Below, piece by piece: positions 1 to 9,060 of a stretch of 64,000 nucleotides of DNA. This DNA is from Kitasatospora sp. CB01950 (GTDB taxonomy: Bacteria; Actinomycetota; Actinomycetes; Streptomycetales; Streptomycetaceae). The position numbers and the translations under genes are program-made. Positions within the stretch are counted from its first letter, which is position 1, and every line of letters starts with the position of its first letter. Below the pieces are notes generated by a model. The model had not been told where the DNA came from. It was given only the letters and a program-made list of their open reading frames with translations, and did not search any database. The stretch is taken from the NCBI RefSeq assembly GCF_001905465.1, contig NZ_LISX01000004.1, positions 431,667 to 495,666 of the forward strand, read 5' to 3'.

Positions 1-380
1 CCGACCTTGATGTCCTGCTCGACGAAGAGGTCGCAGAAGCGGCGGCTCAGCAGCACGCCGTTGGTGTGGATCCGCAGGTCCAGTGCACAGCCCTGCGGCA
101 GTGCGGCGCGCAGCAGTTCGGCGGCCCGGCGCAGTCGGGCGGGGCCGGCCAGGAGCGGTTCCCCGCCGTGCAGTACCACGTGCACGGCGGGGAGCCGGTG
201 GGTCGCGGCGTGCTCGCCGATCCGCCCGGCGGCCCGTTCCAGCACCTCGTCCGCGGCAGCCCGGGGCCGCCCGCGCCAGCTCGTGTCCGCGTGCTCGTAC
301 ACGTAGCAGTGGTCGCAGGCCAGGTCACAGCGACTGTGGACCTTCAGCACGAATTGGCTGAAAGGAACGGGAACGGACAT
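1..380 (-). CDS. fxsB: Radical SAM RiPP maturase, FxsB type (partial, N-terminal part only)
   Basis: The first 126 codons of a radical SAM/SPASM enzyme are visible; the rest lies beyond the window edge. The protein starts MSVPVPFSQFVLKVHSRC and has the 4Fe-4S motif CxxxCxxC at about residues 18-25 (CDLACDHC followed by Y), then a GGEPL motif near residue 70 and HTNG near 103. These are the typical opening elements of radical SAM peptide maturases. FxsB proteins act on small precursors ending in an F-x-S-x-x C-terminus, and exactly such a precursor lies 33 bp upstream. Members of this group are reported to make side-chain cross-links (cyclophanes); which bond forms here cannot be read from the sequence. 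The start is the first ATG after fxsA; its ribosome-binding site is weak, so translational coupling is possible. Confidence 0.85.
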   Translation of the reverse strand, partial: MSVPVPFSQFVLKVHSRCDLACDHCYVYEHADTSWRGRPRAAADEVLERAAGRIGEHAATHRLPAVHVVLHGGEPLLAGPARLRRAAELLRAALPQGCALDLRIHTNGVLLSRRFCDLFVEQDIKV

Positions 381-413
381 GACGGGCGAATCGGTCCGGC
401 AACTCCTGCCCGG

Positions 414-599
414 TCAGATCGATGACTGGAAGGCGGCCACCGCCACCTGACGGGCTGCCGCGGCCGGCAGTACCCGCTCGATCTGTGCGGTGAGATCTTC
501 GACATCCAGTGCGGCGAGGTCGGCCAGCGTGGCGTGCTCAAGAGCGACCTGGGCCCCGGTCAGGTCTTCGGCCGGGCCGGCGGCGAGTGCAGTGGTCAT
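414..599 (-). CDS. fxsA: FxSxx-COOH RiPP precursor peptide
   Basis: This 61-residue peptide starts MTTALAAGPAEDL and ends in FQSSI followed by the stop codon. That is the F-x-S-x-x carboxy terminus defining the FxsA precursor family. The body is rich in Ala, Leu, Glu and Asp and looks helical, as expected for a leader recognised by the maturase. A good ribosome-binding site (AAGAAGG) lies 8 nt before the ATG. It is directly followed by fxsB on the same strand, so the two form a minimal modification cassette. The function of the mature peptide in streptomycetes is not known to me. Confidence 0.82.
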   Translation of the reverse strand: MTTALAAGPAEDLTGAQVALEHATLADLAALDVEDLTAQIERVLPAAAARQVAVAAFQSSI

Positions 600-880
600 G
601 GCGTTGCCTTCTTCACTGAGGCGTGCGGAACGGGGGAAGCGCCGCAGCCGTCGTAACGCAAGCCGAAGCCGCAGTGTCGTTCACTGCGGCATGACACCTG
701 GGCCAGCATAGCGCCGCCGCGATCCACCGGGCCTCTGATCGAAAACCTCGATTCGGGCCTTCTCCCGTGGGCCGCAAGGGAGTTGACGGAATGCCAGGAA
801 TTCGACAATCACCTGGTCGGCGGTACCTTCGCTCGCCTGTCCGTGCTAGAGCCCGAGTCTCGAACTGGCGGACCGGCGGC

Positions 881-1585
881 TCAGGGACAGAGCCGCTCGA
901 CCCGCCACCCGTCGCCCTCGGCGACGAAGCGGAGCCGGTCGTGCAGCCGGTTCTCCCGGCCCTGCCAGAACTCGACGGTGCGCGGGACCACCCGGTAGCC
1001 GCCCCAGAACGGCGGGACGGGGACGCCCTCCCCCTCGGGGTAGCGGGCGGCGAGGTCGGCGTAGCGCTGCTCCAGCACCTCGCGGCCGGCCACCGGGCTG
1101 GACTGCTCGCTGGCCCAGGCCCCGAGCTGGGAGCCGTGCGGGCGGGTGCGGAAGTACGCGGCGGTCTCGTCCCGGCCGACCTTCTCCACCCGGCCGCCGA
1201 TCACCACCTGGCGGGCGAGGCCGATCCACGGGAAGAGCAGCGAGGCGTTCGGGTTGGCGGCCAGGTCGGTGCCCTTGCGGGAGCCGTAGTTGGTGAAGAA
1301 CACGAAGCCGCGCGGGTCGTAGCCCTTGAGCAGCACGGTGCGCGAGGACGGCAGGCCCTCGGCGTCGGCGGTGGACAGCACCATCGCGTTGGGCTCGACC
1401 ACGCCGGCCTCCACGGCCTCGTGGAACCAGTGGGCGAACTGCCGGAACGGGTCCTCGGCCAACTGGTCCTCGGAGAGGCCCTCGTGCTGGTAATGCTTGC
1501 GCATCACGGTCAGGTCCGGACCGGGCCGTTCCTCGGTCGGCGTGGACAGGGCGCTCGGGTGGCTGTGGCGTTCCGCGGTAGGCAC
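881..1585 (-). CDS. pdxH: Pyridoxamine/pyridoxine 5'-phosphate oxidase
   Basis: A 234-residue cytosolic FMN enzyme that oxidises pyridoxine- or pyridoxamine-5'-phosphate to pyridoxal 5'-phosphate with O2. Recognisable elements are [10 protein letters not shown] near residue 28, SSRTVLLKG near 80 and [10 protein letters not shown] near 95 (FMN-phosphate binding region), and the C-terminal signature PPFWGGYRV...[14 protein letters not shown] ending in RLCP. The start is a GTG with a poor ribosome-binding site; the internal ATG at the MRKHY segment is an alternative. It is divergent from the citrate synthase gene, and serC, a PLP enzyme, follows that gene. The promoter must lie in the 322-bp divergent spacer. 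Confidence 0.95.
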   Translation of the reverse strand: MPTAERHSHPSALSTPTEERPGPDLTVMRKHYQHEGLSEDQLAEDPFRQFAHWFHEAVEAGVVEPNAMVLSTADAEGLPSSRTVLLKGYDPRGFVFFTNYGSRKGTDLAANPNASLLFPWIGLARQVVIGGRVEKVGRDETAAYFRTRPHGSQLGAWASEQSSPVAGREVLEQRYADLAARYPEGEGVPVPPFWGGYRVVPRTVEFWQGRENRLHDRLRFVAEGDGWRVERLCP

Positions 1586-1907
1586 GCCAACATCATCCCG
1601 TACGACAAGCGCCGAGCGCCGCTACGTCCGCGCAAACACCTGGGGATAAGGTGGCGCGCCACCGCAACCCGACCCACTGCCCGGGGATTCGTCCGGTTTC
1701 CACCGGAGCGCCCCGGAAAATCCGCCGACGATGCCGGAGACGCCAGGGGTTCGAGCGGCCCATGGGGGAAACATCACCGTCGTGGTGTATGGCGCAATGC
1801 ACTCCGTGCCTGCCACTCTGACACCGAGTGCCAACCACCATCGGTCACCGGCGTGCCGCCCCACCACGGCCGTACGTCGTGTCGGATCACTGAAGGAGCC
1901 GTTCTAC
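1586..1907. promoter_or_regulatory. Divergent spacer pdxH / citrate synthase
   Basis: No gene is visible in these 322 bases. They must hold the promoters for pdxH (leftward) and the citrate synthase (rightward). A short inverted repeat CACTC-N7-GAGTG lies at 1814-1830, and a wider pair GCACTC / GAGTGC at 1799-1804 and 1826-1831. They could be an operator but the arms are only 5-6 bp. A strong ribosome-binding site GAAGGAG at 1892-1898 precedes the ATG at 1908 and fixes that start. Confidence 0.4.
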
Positions 1908-3008
1908 ATGTCGGACTTCGTACCCGGCCTTGAGGGTGTCGTCGCCTTCGAGAGCGAGATCGCCGAACCCGACCGCGAGGGCGGCGCGCTGCGCTACCGC
2001 GGGGTGGACATCGAGGACCTGGTCGGCCAGGTCTCCTTCGGCCACGTCTGGGGCCTGCTGGTGGACGGCCGGTTCGCCCCGGGTCTGCCCGCCGCCGAGC
2101 CGTTCCCGATCCCGGTCCACTCCGGCGACATCCGGGTCGACGTGCAGTCGGCGCTCGCCATGCTCGCCCCGGTCTGGGGCCTCAAGCCGCTGCTGGACAT
2201 CTCCGCCGAGCAGGCCCGCGACGACCTCGCCCGGGCCGCCGTGATGGCACTGTCGTACGTCGCCCAGTCGGCCCGCGGCCAAGGCCTGCCGATGGTCCCG
2301 CAGCGCGAGATCGACAAGGCCGAGACCATCGTCGAGCGGTTCATGATCCGCTGGCGCGGCGAGCCGGACCCGAAGCACGTCAAGGCCGTCGACGCCTACT
2401 GGACGTCCGCCGCCGAGCACGGCATGAACGCCTCCACCTTCACCGCCCGGGTGATCGCCTCCACCGGCGCGGACGTCGCCGCGGCGCTGTCCGGCGCGGT
2501 CGGCGCGATGTCCGGCCCGCTGCACGGCGGCGCGCCGTCCCGGGTGCTCGGCATGATCGAGGAGATCGAGCGCACCGGCGACGCGGTCGGCTACGTGAAG
2601 AAGGCCCTCGACAAGGGCGAGCGACTGATGGGCTTCGGCCACCGCGTCTACCGCGCCGAGGACCCGCGCGCCCGGGTGCTGCGCCGCACCGCCAAGGAGC
2701 TCGACGCGCCGCGCTTCGAGATCGCCGAGGCGCTGGAGAAGGCCGCGCTGGAGGAGCTGCACAACCGCCGCCCCGACCGCGTGCTGGCCACCAACGTCGA
2801 GTTCTGGGCCGCCATCATGCTGGACTTCGCCGAGGTCCCGGCGCACATGTTCACCTCGATGTTCACCTGCGCCCGCACCGCCGGCTGGTCGGCGCACATC
2901 CTGGAGCAGAAGCGCACCGGCCGGCTGGTCCGCCCGGCCGCCCGCTACATCGGCCCCGGCTCCCGCACGCCGCAGGAGATCGAGGGCTGGGACCAGATCG
3001 CCCGCTGA
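1908..3008 (+). CDS. Citrate synthase (type 2 / methylcitrate-synthase-like)
   Basis: A 366-residue citrate synthase family enzyme that condenses oxaloacetate with an acyl-CoA, normally acetyl-CoA, at the entry of the TCA cycle. Visible family motifs are GPLHGGAPS near residue 205, the GFGHRVYRAEDPRA signature near 243, NVEFWAAIMLDFAEVP near 303 and ARTAGWSAHILEQ near 325. The length fits the short Gram-positive type; streptomycetes usually carry such a second citrate synthase next to pdxH. The open frame extends upstream, but the ATG at 1908 has a strong ribosome-binding site 9 nt away and matches the usual N-terminus. Specificity for acetyl- versus propionyl-CoA cannot be decided from sequence alone. 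Confidence 0.93.
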   Translation: MSDFVPGLEGVVAFESEIAEPDREGGALRYRGVDIEDLVGQVSFGHVWGLLVDGRFAPGLPAAEPFPIPVHSGDIRVDVQSALAMLAPVWGLKPLLDISAEQARDDLARAAVMALSYVAQSARGQGLPMVPQREIDKAETIVERFMIRWRGEPDPKHVKAVDAYWTSAAEHGMNASTFTARVIASTGADVAAALSGAVGAMSGPLHGGAPSRVLGMIEEIERTGDAVGYVKKALDKGERLMGFGHRVYRAEDPRARVLRRTAKELDAPRFEIAEALEKAALEELHNRRPDRVLATNVEFWAAIMLDFAEVPAHMFTSMFTCARTAGWSAHILEQKRTGRLVRPAARYIGPGSRTPQEIEGWDQIAR

Positions 3009-3063
3009 CACCCGTTCGGATGAACAACTGACGGACCGTCATCATCCTTGACGCCGCCGCCGG

Positions 3064-3099
3064 GCGCGCGCACCACCCCTGACCAGGGGCTGCGCGCGC
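3064..3099. terminator. Hairpin after citrate synthase gene
   Basis: Nested inverted repeats: outer arms GCGCGCGCA / TGCGCGCGC and inner arms CCCCTG / CAGGGG, 55 nt after the stop codon. There is no U-tract, as is common for actinobacterial terminators. Confidence 0.6.
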
Positions 3100-3180
3100 T
3101 CCGGTGAGCGCTGTCCGGTGCCGGAAAGATCACGTCTCAGCGGCCGGACGGCCTTACAGCCGGGCAATTCGGGGCGATAG

Positions 3181-4314
<1,134 letters not shown>

Positions 4315-4330
4315 CACCCCGTCGCCCCTC

Positions 4331-4360
4331 GAAGGCCCCGGTCCGCGGACCGGGGCCTTC
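4331..4360. terminator. Perfect palindromic terminator after serC
   Basis: A 30-nt perfect inverted repeat (GAAGGCCCCGGTCCG and its complement) lies 16 nt after serC. It is between convergent serC and the aldo/keto reductase gene and can serve both. Confidence 0.85.
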
Positions 4361-4399
4361 GTCGTTCCCGCACCCCGGGCCGCGTTCGGGGCCGATCCG

Positions 4400-5392
4400 C
4401 TACCAGGCGTAGGCCTCCGGCGCGGGGCCTCCGCCGTTCGGGCCGGGCGGCGGGAACAGCCGGTCCAGCTCGGCCAGCAGGGCCGCGTCCAGCTGCAGGT
4501 CGAGGGCGGGCAGGGAGCCGTCCAGCTGGGCCACCGTGCGCGGTCCGATGATCGGGCCGGTGACGCCCTCCTGGGCGAGCAGCCAGGCCAGGCCCACATG
4601 CGCCGGATCGGCCCCGGCCGCGGCGCACAGCTTCTCGTACGCCTCGATGGCCGCGCCGTGCTCGGCCAGCGCCCCCGCCGAGTGCCCGCTGCCGCCGCGC
4701 GCCGCCGTCCCCTCGCGCCGCTTGCGCAGCACACCACTGAGTAGTCCGCTGTTCAGCGGGCCCCACGGGATCACGCCGATGCCGTAGTGCCGGGCGGCGG
4801 GCAGCACCTCCAGCTCCGCCCAGCGGGTCATCAGGTTGTACCGGGACTGCTCGGCGACCAGCCCGAGGAAGTGCCGCTCGCGGGCCGCCTCCTGGGCCTG
4901 CGCGAGGTGCCAGCCGGCGAAGTTCGACGAGCCGAAGTACAGCACCTTGCCCTGCTGCCGCAGGACGCCGAACGCCTCCCAGATCTCGTCCCACGGCGTG
5001 TGCCGGTCGATGTGGTGCATCTGGTACAGGTCGATGTGGTCGGTGCCGAGCCGGCGCAGCGAGTCCTCGCAGGCCCGCCGGATGTGCAGCGCGCTCAGCC
5101 CGCCCTCGTTCGGGCGGCTGCCGGTCGGGATGTAGACCTTGGTGGCCAGCACCGTCCGCTCGCGGCGCTCCGGCGAGCCGGCGAACCAGCGGCCGATGAT
5201 CTCCTCGGTCGAGGTCTCCCCCGGCCGGGTGCCGTAGACGTTCGCGGTGTCGAAGAAGTTGATGCCGTGCTCGTGCGCCCGCTCCATGATCGCGTGGCTG
5301 TCCTGCTCGGAGGTCTCGGTGCCGAAGTTCATCGTGCCGAGCACCAGCCGGGACACCCTCAGCCCACTGCGGCCGAGCCGGGTGTACTCCAT
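4400..5392 (-). CDS. Aldo/keto reductase
   Basis: A 330-residue NAD(P)H-dependent oxidoreductase with a TIM-barrel fold. The catalytic tetrad is readable: Asp and Tyr in FFDTANVYG (near residues 47-52), Lys in TVLATKVYIP (near 85) and His in DLYQMHHID (near 125). GSSNFAGW and the late GPIIGPRTVAQL cofactor segment are also present. It belongs to the broad group annotated as voltage-gated K+ channel beta-like or general stress reductases; the substrate is unknown. It is transcribed towards serC and is the first gene after the small membrane peptide and the AraC gene on the same strand. Confidence 0.9.
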   Translation of the reverse strand: MEYTRLGRSGLRVSRLVLGTMNFGTETSEQDSHAIMERAHEHGINFFDTANVYGTRPGETSTEEIIGRWFAGSPERRERTVLATKVYIPTGSRPNEGGLSALHIRRACEDSLRRLGTDHIDLYQMHHIDRHTPWDEIWEAFGVLRQQGKVLYFGSSNFAGWHLAQAQEAARERHFLGLVAEQSRYNLMTRWAELEVLPAARHYGIGVIPWGPLNSGLLSGVLRKRREGTAARGGSGHSAGALAEHGAAIEAYEKLCAAAGADPAHVGLAWLLAQEGVTGPIIGPRTVAQLDGSLPALDLQLDAALLAELDRLFPPPGPNGGGPAPEAYAW

Positions 5393-5501
5393 GGAAATCC
5401 GCCCCCTGCGTCGCGGCGGGCCCCACGGTCGGGCCCGCGTCGCGCCCCACCCTACGGATCGGCCGCCCGCGAACCGGCCCCGTCGCCGAAACCGGCCGGG
5501 G

Positions 5502-5591
5502 CTACTTCTGCACGAGGGCGCTGATGATCACTACGGCGAGCAGCAGGACGAACGCGCCGGTCACGATCCGCATACGGGTCTTCGGGTCCAC
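5502..5591 (-). CDS. 29-residue single-pass membrane peptide
   Basis: A very short gene: VDPKTRMRIVTGAFVLLLAV, then a few more hydrophobic residues, ending ALVQK. It has a basic N-terminus, one transmembrane helix of about 18 residues and a short tail. An in-frame TAG lies 9 nt upstream of the GTG, so the gene cannot start earlier. TAGTCT is 6 nt before the GTG and fits a -10 element, which suggests a leaderless transcript. Similar tiny membrane proteins starting 'PKTRxRI' are widespread in Streptomyces as far as I recall; the role is unknown. Confidence 0.6.
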   Translation of the reverse strand: MDPKTRMRIVTGAFVLLLAVVIISALVQK

Positions 5592-5617
5592 CCTTCGAGA
5601 CTAGTCGGTCGCCCGGC

Positions 5618-6463
5618 CTACCCCTGCTCCGGCCCCTCCCCGACGGGCAGGGCGCCACCGCGGTACTCGCGCTGCCGGAAGACCGTCGGGGCGACGCCGA
5701 CCCGGCGGGTGAACAGCCGGGTGAAGTACGCCGGGTCCTGGTAGCCGACCCGGCGGGCCACCGCGGAGACCGGCAGTTCGCTGGCCGCCAGCAGGTGTTT
5801 CGCCTCGTTCAGGCGGACGGTCAGCAGGTACTCCTTCGGGCTGGTCGCACCCTGCGCGCGGACCGCGCGGCGCAGCTCCTCCACGCCCATCCCGACCCGC
5901 CGGGCATGCTCGGACACCGACAGCGGCAGGCAGGCGTCCCGGCGCAGCACCTCCATCACCGGCGCGCCCTCCGGGCCCAGGTCGGCCCGCTGCCGGTGCA
6001 GTTCCACCAGCAGCTCGTGGACCGCCACCGACGCCTCCGTCCCCGCCGTCGGCCCGCCCCGGCGGCAGATCGCGGCGATCCGGGCGATCACCCGCTGCGC
6101 GGCCTCCGCGGAGTCCAGCGGCACCACCTCGGCCTCCGGCAGCAGCCCCAGTTCCGCGTACCCGGCCGTGCCCGCGCCGGTGAAGTCGACGAAGGACTCC
6201 GCCCAGCCGTCCCCGTCCGGCCCGTAGTGGTGCGGCACCCCCGGCCGCAGCCACAGCACCGCAGGCGCCGCCACCGGAAGCCGCCGGCCGCCCGGCAGCG
6301 CGTACCAGCCGCGGCCCGAGCCGACCACCACCGCCACCCAGTGGTCCAGCACCCGCGGCCCGACCACCGGCAGCCGCCCGCGCTGCAGGCCCACGCCCAG
6401 GCACGCCAGGCCGGTGCCCAACTGGGCCGGCCCGGGCGTCAGGTAGTGCCACCAGCGCTCCAT
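5618..6463 (-). CDS. AraC-family transcriptional regulator
   Basis: A 281-residue regulator. The N-terminal part (about 1-150) has the cupin-like AraC ligand-binding pattern with GWYALPGG and the HHYGPDG loop. The C-terminal part (about 180-270) holds the two helix-turn-helix motifs, with LSVSEHARRVGM and the signature VARRVGYQDPAYFTRLFTRRVGVAPTVF. The start chosen is the ATG of MERWWHYLTPG; longer frames run into the divergent promoter. It is divergent from the GH35 beta-galactosidase gene with 94 bp between them, so it is likely a sugar-responsive regulator of that gene. Confidence 0.9.
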   Translation of the reverse strand: MERWWHYLTPGPAQLGTGLACLGVGLQRGRLPVVGPRVLDHWVAVVVGSGRGWYALPGGRRLPVAAPAVLWLRPGVPHHYGPDGDGWAESFVDFTGAGTAGYAELGLLPEAEVVPLDSAEAAQRVIARIAAICRRGGPTAGTEASVAVHELLVELHRQRADLGPEGAPVMEVLRRDACLPLSVSEHARRVGMGVEELRRAVRAQGATSPKEYLLTVRLNEAKHLLAASELPVSAVARRVGYQDPAYFTRLFTRRVGVAPTVFRQREYRGGALPVGEGPEQG

Positions 6464-6557
6464 CGTCCTCCGTCCACGGGAAATCCCCGGACAAGTCCAA
6501 CACGCCGCCGGGCTTTGTCCATGGTCCGGGCCGGTGCCTTCTTGCAGGCTAGGACGC

Positions 6558-8324
6558 ATGCTCACCTACGACTCGACCGGTTTCCGCCTCGACGGCCGCC
6601 CGCTGCGCATCCTCTCCGGCGCGATGCACTACTTCCGCACCCGCCCCGAGCAGTGGCCCGCCCGCCTCGCCGCGCTGCGCGCGATGGGGCTGAACACCGT
6701 CGAAACGTACGTGCCGTGGAACCTGCACGAGCCCGCCCCCGGCCGCTTCGAGCGCCTGGACGAACTCGGCGCGTTCCTCGACGAGGCGCACCGCCAGGGC
6801 CTGTGGACGATCGTCCGGCCCGGCCCCTACATCTGCGCCGAGTGGGACAACGGCGGACTGCCCGCCTGGCTCACCGCCGAGGTCGGGCGCCGCGCCCGCA
6901 CCGGCGACCCCGCGTACCTGGCCGCCGTCGACGCCTTCTTCGACGTGCTGCTGCCGCAGGTCGTCGACCGCCAGTGGGGGCGGCCCGGCGGCACCGTGCT
7001 GATGGTCCAGGTCGAGAACGAGTACGGCTCGCAGGGCAGCGACAAGGTCTACCTCCAGCACCTCGCCGACGGCCTGCGCGAACGCGGCATCACCGTCCCG
7101 CTGTTCACCTCCGACGGCCCCGAGGACCACATGCTCGGCGGCGGCACCCTCCCCGGCATCCTGGCCACCGTCAACTTCGGCTCCAACCCCGAGGCCTCCT
7201 TCGAGGCACTGCGCCGCCACCGCCCCGACGACCCGCCGTTCTGCATGGAGTTCTGGAACGGCTGGTTCGACCACTGGGCCAAGCCGCACCACACCCGCGA
7301 CACCGCCGACGCCGCCGACGCGCTGCGCCGCATCCTCGCCGCCGGCGGCTCCGTCAACCTCTACATGGCCCACGGCGGCACCAACTTCGGCACCACCGCC
7401 GGCGCCAACCACGAGGACGCGCCGTTCAACTCCACCGACTGGACGCACTCCCCGTACCAGCCGACCACCACCTCCTACGACTACGACGCCGCCCTCGACG
7501 AACGCGGCCTGCCCAGCGCCAAGTTCGACGCCTTCCGGCAGGTCATCGCCGACTTCGCGGCCGAAAACCCTTCGCTGGTCCACTACTTGGACGACCAGGT
7601 CGCCGAACTTCCGCCTGCCGCGCCCGTATTGGCCGCCGCCGAGGTCGAGCTCACCGAGGTCGCGGAGCTGCCGTTCGGGGACGCCGTCGCCTCGCCCGTG
7701 CCGCCGCTGTTCGAGGAACTCGGGCTGGAACAGGGCCTGGTGCGCTACACCACGACGGTGCCCGCGATCAGCTCCGCCCAGCCGCTCACCGTCGAGAACC
7801 TGCGCGACCGCGCGGCCCTCCACGTCAACGGCAAGCACGTCGCCTCACTCGAACGCGGCGTCACCGCGCCCGACGTCACCGCGACCGGCGGCGACCGGGT
7901 CACCCTGCTCGTCGAGTCCCTCGGCCGGGTCAACTACGGCCCGCTGGTCGGCGAGACCAAGGGCATCACCGGCCTCCGCCACGAACGCCAGTACCTGCAC
8001 GGCTGGCACGCCCAGCCGCTCGCCCTCGACCCGCTGCCCGCCGCGACGTACGCCCCCGGCGAGACCGCCCCCGAACTCCTCGCCCGCGGCACCTTCCACC
8101 TCGACGCCACCGGCGACACCTTCCTCGCCGTCCCGGACGGCGACCACGGCTACCTGTGGATCAACGGCTTCCTCCTCGGCCGCTACGACCGCCGCGGCCC
8201 CCAGGTCACCCTCTACTGCCCCCAGCCCCTCCTCCACGAGGGCGCCAACACCGTCACCCTCCTGGAACTCGGCCAGGCCGCCCCCAAGCACATCCACCTC
8301 CGCGAGGCCCCCGACCTCGGCTGA
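6558..8324 (+). CDS. GH35 beta-galactosidase
   Basis: A 588-residue glycoside hydrolase family 35 enzyme that releases terminal beta-galactose. The acid/base Glu is E155 in VQVENEYGS and the nucleophile Glu is E231 in CMEFWNGWFDHW. The N-terminal TIM barrel (about 1-320) is followed by two beta-sandwich/jelly-roll domains, with GYLWINGFLLGRYD near 540. No signal peptide is visible, so it acts on imported oligosaccharides inside the cell. The start ATG at 6558 gives the usual N-terminus (LTYDSTGFRLDG); the frame opens 24 nt earlier. Its control is probably by the divergent AraC protein. Confidence 0.94.
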   Translation: MLTYDSTGFRLDGRPLRILSGAMHYFRTRPEQWPARLAALRAMGLNTVETYVPWNLHEPAPGRFERLDELGAFLDEAHRQGLWTIVRPGPYICAEWDNGGLPAWLTAEVGRRARTGDPAYLAAVDAFFDVLLPQVVDRQWGRPGGTVLMVQVENEYGSQGSDKVYLQHLADGLRERGITVPLFTSDGPEDHMLGGGTLPGILATVNFGSNPEASFEALRRHRPDDPPFCMEFWNGWFDHWAKPHHTRDTADAADALRRILAAGGSVNLYMAHGGTNFGTTAGANHEDAPFNSTDWTHSPYQPTTTSYDYDAALDERGLPSAKFDAFRQVIADFAAENPSLVHYLDDQVAELPPAAPVLAAAEVELTEVAELPFGDAVASPVPPLFEELGLEQGLVRYTTTVPAISSAQPLTVENLRDRAALHVNGKHVASLERGVTAPDVTATGGDRVTLLVESLGRVNYGPLVGETKGITGLRHERQYLHGWHAQPLALDPLPAATYAPGETAPELLARGTFHLDATGDTFLAVPDGDHGYLWINGFLLGRYDRRGPQVTLYCPQPLLHEGANTVTLLELGQAAPKHIHLREAPDLG

Positions 8325-8349
8325 AGGTGCACCACCAGGGAGAGCACGA

Positions 8350-8480
8350 CCAGGGGCGCGGGGAACTGCGCGAAGCGGAAGGCACCCCACCGCAGGATCG
8401 CGACGCAGGACAATGGCTTGCACGTGCTCGCGACCTTACGGACCGGCTAGCGCTTGTCGCGCAGTTCCCCGCGCCCCTGG
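8350..8480. repeat. Composite palindromic repeat, copy A (complete)
   Basis: The outer arms are a perfect 24-bp inverted repeat, CCAGGGGCGCGGGGAACTGC plus GCGA at 8350-8373 and its complement at 8457-8480. Inside is a weaker inner pair around CCGCAGGATCGCGA / TCGCGACCTTACGG with a central ACAATGG...TGCACGTG. The same composite recurs at five other places in this window. It lies between convergent genes and its right half overlaps the 3' end of the phosphodiesterase gene. Confidence 0.9.
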
Positions 8481-9007
8481 CTTCGCACCCTCTCCACGAC
8501 CGTGTACCTCGCCGGACCGGACCCCGTCTCACTGCGCATCAAGTAGATCCACCCGGCCTCCCACTCCACCCCCCGGAAGCCCTTCAGCACATCGGCCATC
8601 CCCCGCATCCCTCGCGCCCCCGCGCGGCTCCGGGCCAGCGTCAGGTGCGGGTGGAACGGGTGGTCGTCCGCCACGTCCAGGGCGTCGCGGACCGCACCGG
8701 CGAGTCGCCGCAGTGCGGCCGTCTCGCCCTGGACGCCGCACCACAGCACCCGGTCCCCGAACGTCCCCCCGCCGGCCAGCCGCAGTCGAAGCCGGGGGTG
8801 CTCGTCGGCGACGGTCGCCAACTTCCCGGCGAGCGAGGGCACTTCGTCCGCCGGGACGTCCCCCAGGAAGGCCAGCGTGAGGTGCCACCCGGCCGTCTCG
8901 CTCCAGCGCAGCCGCTCCGCGCCGGGCAGTTCGCGCAGGGAGGAGCTCGCGGCGGCGAGTTCCTGGATGGCGCGGGCGGGCGGGTTCACGGCGACGAAGA
9001 GCCTCAT
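8447..9007 (-). CDS. thpR: RNA 2',3'-cyclic phosphodiesterase (2H family)
   Basis: A 186-residue 2H phosphoesterase that opens 2',3'-cyclic phosphates on RNA ends (LigT/ThpR family). The two catalytic His-x-Thr motifs are visible: HLTLAFLGD near residue 42 and HPHLTLARS near 120. It starts MRLFVAVNPP, typical of the family. The last residues (RSQGRGELRDKR) and the stop codon are encoded by the right arm of palindromic repeat A, so the native C-terminus has been replaced or extended by the repeat. The catalytic fold is complete before this tail. Confidence 0.92.
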   Translation of the reverse strand: MRLFVAVNPPARAIQELAAASSSLRELPGAERLRWSETAGWHLTLAFLGDVPADEVPSLAGKLATVADEHPRLRLRLAGGGTFGDRVLWCGVQGETAALRRLAGAVRDALDVADDHPFHPHLTLARSRAGARGMRGMADVLKGFRGVEWEAGWIYLMRSETGSGPARYTVVERVRSQGRGELRDKR

Positions 9008-9060
9008 CCGGTCATCCTGCCCTACCGTTCGACGGCCGCCACCGGATAGAAACTGATGTC

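Noticed and set aside
1799..1831. GCACTC...GAGTGC resembling a CIRCE upstream of citrate synthase
   Set aside because: The spacing is 21 rather than 9 and the TTA/TAA parts are absent. It is not a CIRCE.
5795..9049. Long 1084-codon open frame on the plus strand
   Set aside because: It runs antisense or out of frame across the AraC, beta-galactosidase and phosphodiesterase genes, is Arg/Pro-rich and matches nothing. It is a GC-bias shadow.
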